DNA from: DASQGA01 sp035535315
GTDB lineage: Bacteria > Actinomycetota > Thermoleophilia > Gaiellales > Gaiellaceae
Assembly: GCA_035535315.1 (NCBI GenBank)
Contig: DATLQD010000120.1
Location: forward strand, 1 to 7,132
Length of the DNA: 7,132 nt
Reading direction: 5' to 3'
Position numbers and translations under genes: made by a program. This document shows, in pieces, positions 6,158 through 7,132 of the stretch. Under the pieces are notes generated by a model. It saw nothing but the letters and a program-made list of their open reading frames with translations, had not been told where the DNA came from and did not search any database. Position 1 is the first letter of the stretch, and each line of letters begins with the position of its first letter.

Positions 6158-6170
6158 CGCGCAGTGCGCG
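6158..6170. terminator. weak candidate bidirectional terminator hairpin
   Basis: CGCGC-AGT-GCGCG forms a 5-bp all-GC stem with a 3-nt loop, about 55 bp after the pgsA stop. Wobble pairs could extend it slightly outward. There is no U-tract on either strand. High-GC actinobacteria often use hairpins without U-tracts, but the stem is short, so this is a weak call. Confidence 0.3.
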
Positions 6171-6214
6171 TTGGTGTAGTGCGGGCTCCAGGCCAGACTC
6201 TGGATGCGAGGCCA

Positions 6215-6242
6215 GTCAAGTGAGAATTGTATCTTGTTTGAC
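6215..6242. repeat. imperfect inverted repeat in an AT-rich patch
   Basis: GTCAA (6215-6219) and TTGAC (6238-6242) are exact inverted arms. A second match, AGA against TCT, lies further in, with a 3-nt mismatch between. The patch is clearly richer in A/T than the rest of the window. It could be a terminator stem, an operator, or chance. It is not upstream of any gene start, which makes an operator less likely. Confidence 0.35.
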
Positions 6243-6315
6243 TCGCGACTGTGGTGAGGGTGGCCCCGGCAGTCGTGGGTCGAGGTGAATCGGGCACACG
6301 GACGGCGAGCGCGGG

Positions 6316-6882
6316 CTACGGCTGGTATTGCTGGTCGATCGCGCGGACGGTGTCCACGTTGACTCTGATCCAGACGCCCGTCTCCAAGGGCTCGAATAGC
6401 TCGAGGCTGCTCGCCCCCTGGACGATCTGGGCCAGCTCAGAGACTGTGATCGGGGTCGCGCCCAGCTGCGCCGGGTCGCCGTCCTTGGTCAGGACTGTGA
6501 CATGAGCGTCGTCCGGGACGAGGTAGGTCAGCAGCCGGTGGCCCTCCTCGACAACGTAGTTGTCGTTCGGAACCGGCTGGCCGGCCTCGACCGCACCGTC
6601 CTCAGCAGCGGCGATATTCGCCGTCTCGCCGGAGAGGAACCAGGCGGGGTCGAACCGCATCTCGAAGTGGTCGCCCTTGCGTGTCAGCGACTTGATGTGA
6701 CCGAACTGGACCCTCTCGGCCGGCGGCCCGAGCCCGGTCTTCGACGTAGCAGTGGTCGTCTCTGTCGCTGTGACCGTAGTCGTGACCGTGGTCGTCTCGG
6801 TCACCGTCCTCGTGCTCCCGCACCCTGCCGCGACGATCGCGACGACGAAAGCGATGGCCAGGCCGAACACACTGCGCTGCAC
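6316..6882 (-). CDS. predicted secreted lipoprotein with Thr-rich linker, unknown function
   Basis: 188 aa. The N-terminus from the GTG at 6882 is a lipoprotein signal peptide: MQRSVFG, a hydrophobic stretch (LAIAFVVAIVAAG), then the lipobox AAGC with Cys21 as the lipidated residue. The -3 residue is Ala rather than the usual Leu/Val, which is permissive. Residues 22-51 are an almost pure Thr/Val/Glu linker (TVTETTTVTTTVTATE and so on), the spacer that holds a domain away from the membrane. The rest (about 55-188) is a compact, probably beta-rich domain with FGHIKSLTRKGDHFEMRFD, PAWFLSG, VPNDNYVV, LLTYLVPDDAHVTVL and GVWIRVNVDTVRAIDQ. I do not recognise it as a named family and assign no activity. 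The frame is open upstream to about 7128, but that would put 82 Arg-rich residues ahead of a perfect signal peptide and overlap glpK. TACACT lies 6 nt before the GTG. The gene is divergent from glpK. Confidence 0.82.
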   Translation of the reverse strand: MQRSVFGLAIAFVVAIVAAGCGSTRTVTETTTVTTTVTATETTTATSKTGLGPPAERVQFGHIKSLTRKGDHFEMRFDPAWFLSGETANIAAAEDGAVEAGQPVPNDNYVVEEGHRLLTYLVPDDAHVTVLTKDGDPAQLGATPITVSELAQIVQGASSLELFEPLETGVWIRVNVDTVRAIDQQYQP

Positions 6883-6888
6883 GCCTCG

Positions 6889-6894
6889 AGTGTA
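6889..6894 (-). promoter_or_regulatory. candidate -10 element for the lipoprotein gene
   Basis: On the minus strand this reads TACACT (TAnnnT), 6 nt upstream of the GTG at 6882. Between them is CGAGGC, which could serve as a very short GAGG-like site only if transcription began further upstream. Spacing fits a leaderless start. Confidence 0.5.
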
Positions 6895-6975
6895 TGCAGC
6901 GAATCCGCGAACGGCGGACGCCCGACCGCTGGCGGAGCCCGCACGTTCCCCTCCTGATCTCACGCGCCTCCCGAG

Positions 6976-6981
6976 TAGCAT
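6976..6981 (+). promoter_or_regulatory. candidate -10 element for leaderless glpK
   Basis: TAGCAT (TAnnnT) ends 6 nt before the glpK GTG at 6988. No Shine-Dalgarno lies in between, and there is no clear -35. It is in the 105-bp divergent region shared with the lipoprotein gene. Confidence 0.5.
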
Positions 6982-6987
6982 CGCGCC

Positions 6988-7132
6988 GTGCCCGACGCAC
7001 TCGTCCTTGCGATCGACCAGGGGACGACGGGGACGACGTGCATCGTCTTCGACGCGGAGCTCCGCCGCCGCGGACGCGGCTATGCGGAGGTGCGGCAGCA
7101 CTTTCCCCGCCCGGGCTGGGTCGAGCACGACC
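6988..7132 (+). CDS. glpK: glycerol kinase, N-terminal part only
   Basis: The first 48 codons of an FGGY-family kinase, cut by the right edge. ALVLAIDQGTTGTTCIVFD (residues 4-22) is the phosphate-1 loop of the actin-like ATPase fold. QHFPRPGWVEHD (37-48) is the block typical of glycerol kinase rather than xylulokinase or gluconokinase. The enzyme phosphorylates glycerol to glycerol-3-phosphate in the cytoplasm, which feeds phospholipid synthesis, including the pgsA step encoded nearby. The start is the GTG at 6988, giving MPDALVLAIDQ. I see no neighbouring glpF or glpD in the window. Confidence 0.93.
   Translation, partial: MPDALVLAIDQGTTGTTCIVFDAELRRRGRGYAEVRQHFPRPGWVEHD

Larger units (their letters stand above)
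6104..6315. other. 212-bp non-coding gap between convergent pgsA and lipoprotein genes
   Basis: No supported gene on either strand: open frames here continue shadows of neighbours. It holds a short GC hairpin (6158-6170), an 11-bp palindrome CCAGACTCTGG (6193-6203), a repeated AGGCCAG (6190-6196 and 6209-6215), and an AT-richer patch at 6215-6242 bounded by GTCAA and TTGAC. As a convergent junction it is where transcription from both sides should end. Confidence 0.6.

Noticed and set aside
6104..6315. Possible tRNA or small ORF in the gap
   Set aside because: No cloverleaf arms or TTC-type T-loop could be found, and the open frames continue from pgsA-region shadows without an RBS.
6883..7128. 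82-residue N-terminal extension of the lipoprotein
   Set aside because: It would place Arg-rich sequence before a perfect lipoprotein signal peptide and run through the glpK start on the other strand.

Overview
The window is high-GC bacterial chromosome with tightly packed genes, frequent GTG starts and strong G/C third-position bias. Gene content and style (a single-chain biotin carboxylase/BCCP acyl-CoA carboxylase subunit, a sucrase/ferredoxin-like protein, leaderless-looking promoters) suggest an actinomycetote, possibly of the Thermoleophilia/Gaiellales type. The phylum is inferred from style and is not proven by a marker gene. Eight protein-coding genes plus one small acidic ORF account for nearly all of the sequence. 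I see no tRNA, rRNA, CRISPR array, insertion sequence or phage gene.

Layout. Positions 1-1339 (minus strand) hold sucC, the succinyl-CoA synthetase beta subunit, followed through a 4-base ATGA overlap by the start of a class I SAM methyltransferase that leaves the window. Divergent from sucC, at 1450, lies a small, extremely Asp-rich ORF with an excellent ribosome binding site. The reading frame of a JmjC/cupin-4 (ROXA/NO66-like) oxygenase overlaps it and continues to 2866. A sucrase/ferredoxin-like (Suc_Fer, thioredoxin-fold [2Fe-2S]) gene converges on the oxygenase and overlaps its 3' end by 59 bp. That gene sits 41 bp downstream of a 592-aa biotin carboxylase-BCCP gene (accA/pccA type) on the same strand, so these two probably form an operon. 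Only 21 bp separates the carboxylase from the divergent pgsA (phosphatidylglycerophosphate synthase). A 212-bp non-coding gap follows, then a convergent lipoprotein of unknown function. The first 48 codons of glycerol kinase (glpK) run off the right edge.

Functionally most genes are central carbon and lipid metabolism: the TCA cycle step (sucC), carboxylation of acetyl- or propionyl-CoA, phospholipid head-group synthesis (pgsA) and glycerol-3-phosphate supply (glpK). The unusual part is 1450-3716: an Asp/Ser/Thr-repeat peptide, a Fe(II)/2-oxoglutarate protein hydroxylase and a ferredoxin-like protein side by side. One reading is a peptide or protein-tail hydroxylation system. Another is that the acidic ORF is the N-terminal tail of the oxygenase, joined by a +1 frameshift or split by an indel. 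The oxygenase frame lacks a convincing start codon of its own.

Regulation. Four genes (sucC, pgsA, the lipoprotein, glpK) start with GTG placed 6-8 nt after a TAnnnT hexamer and without a strong Shine-Dalgarno sequence. This is the pattern expected for leaderless transcripts, whereas the acidic ORF has a normal leader and AAGGAGG.
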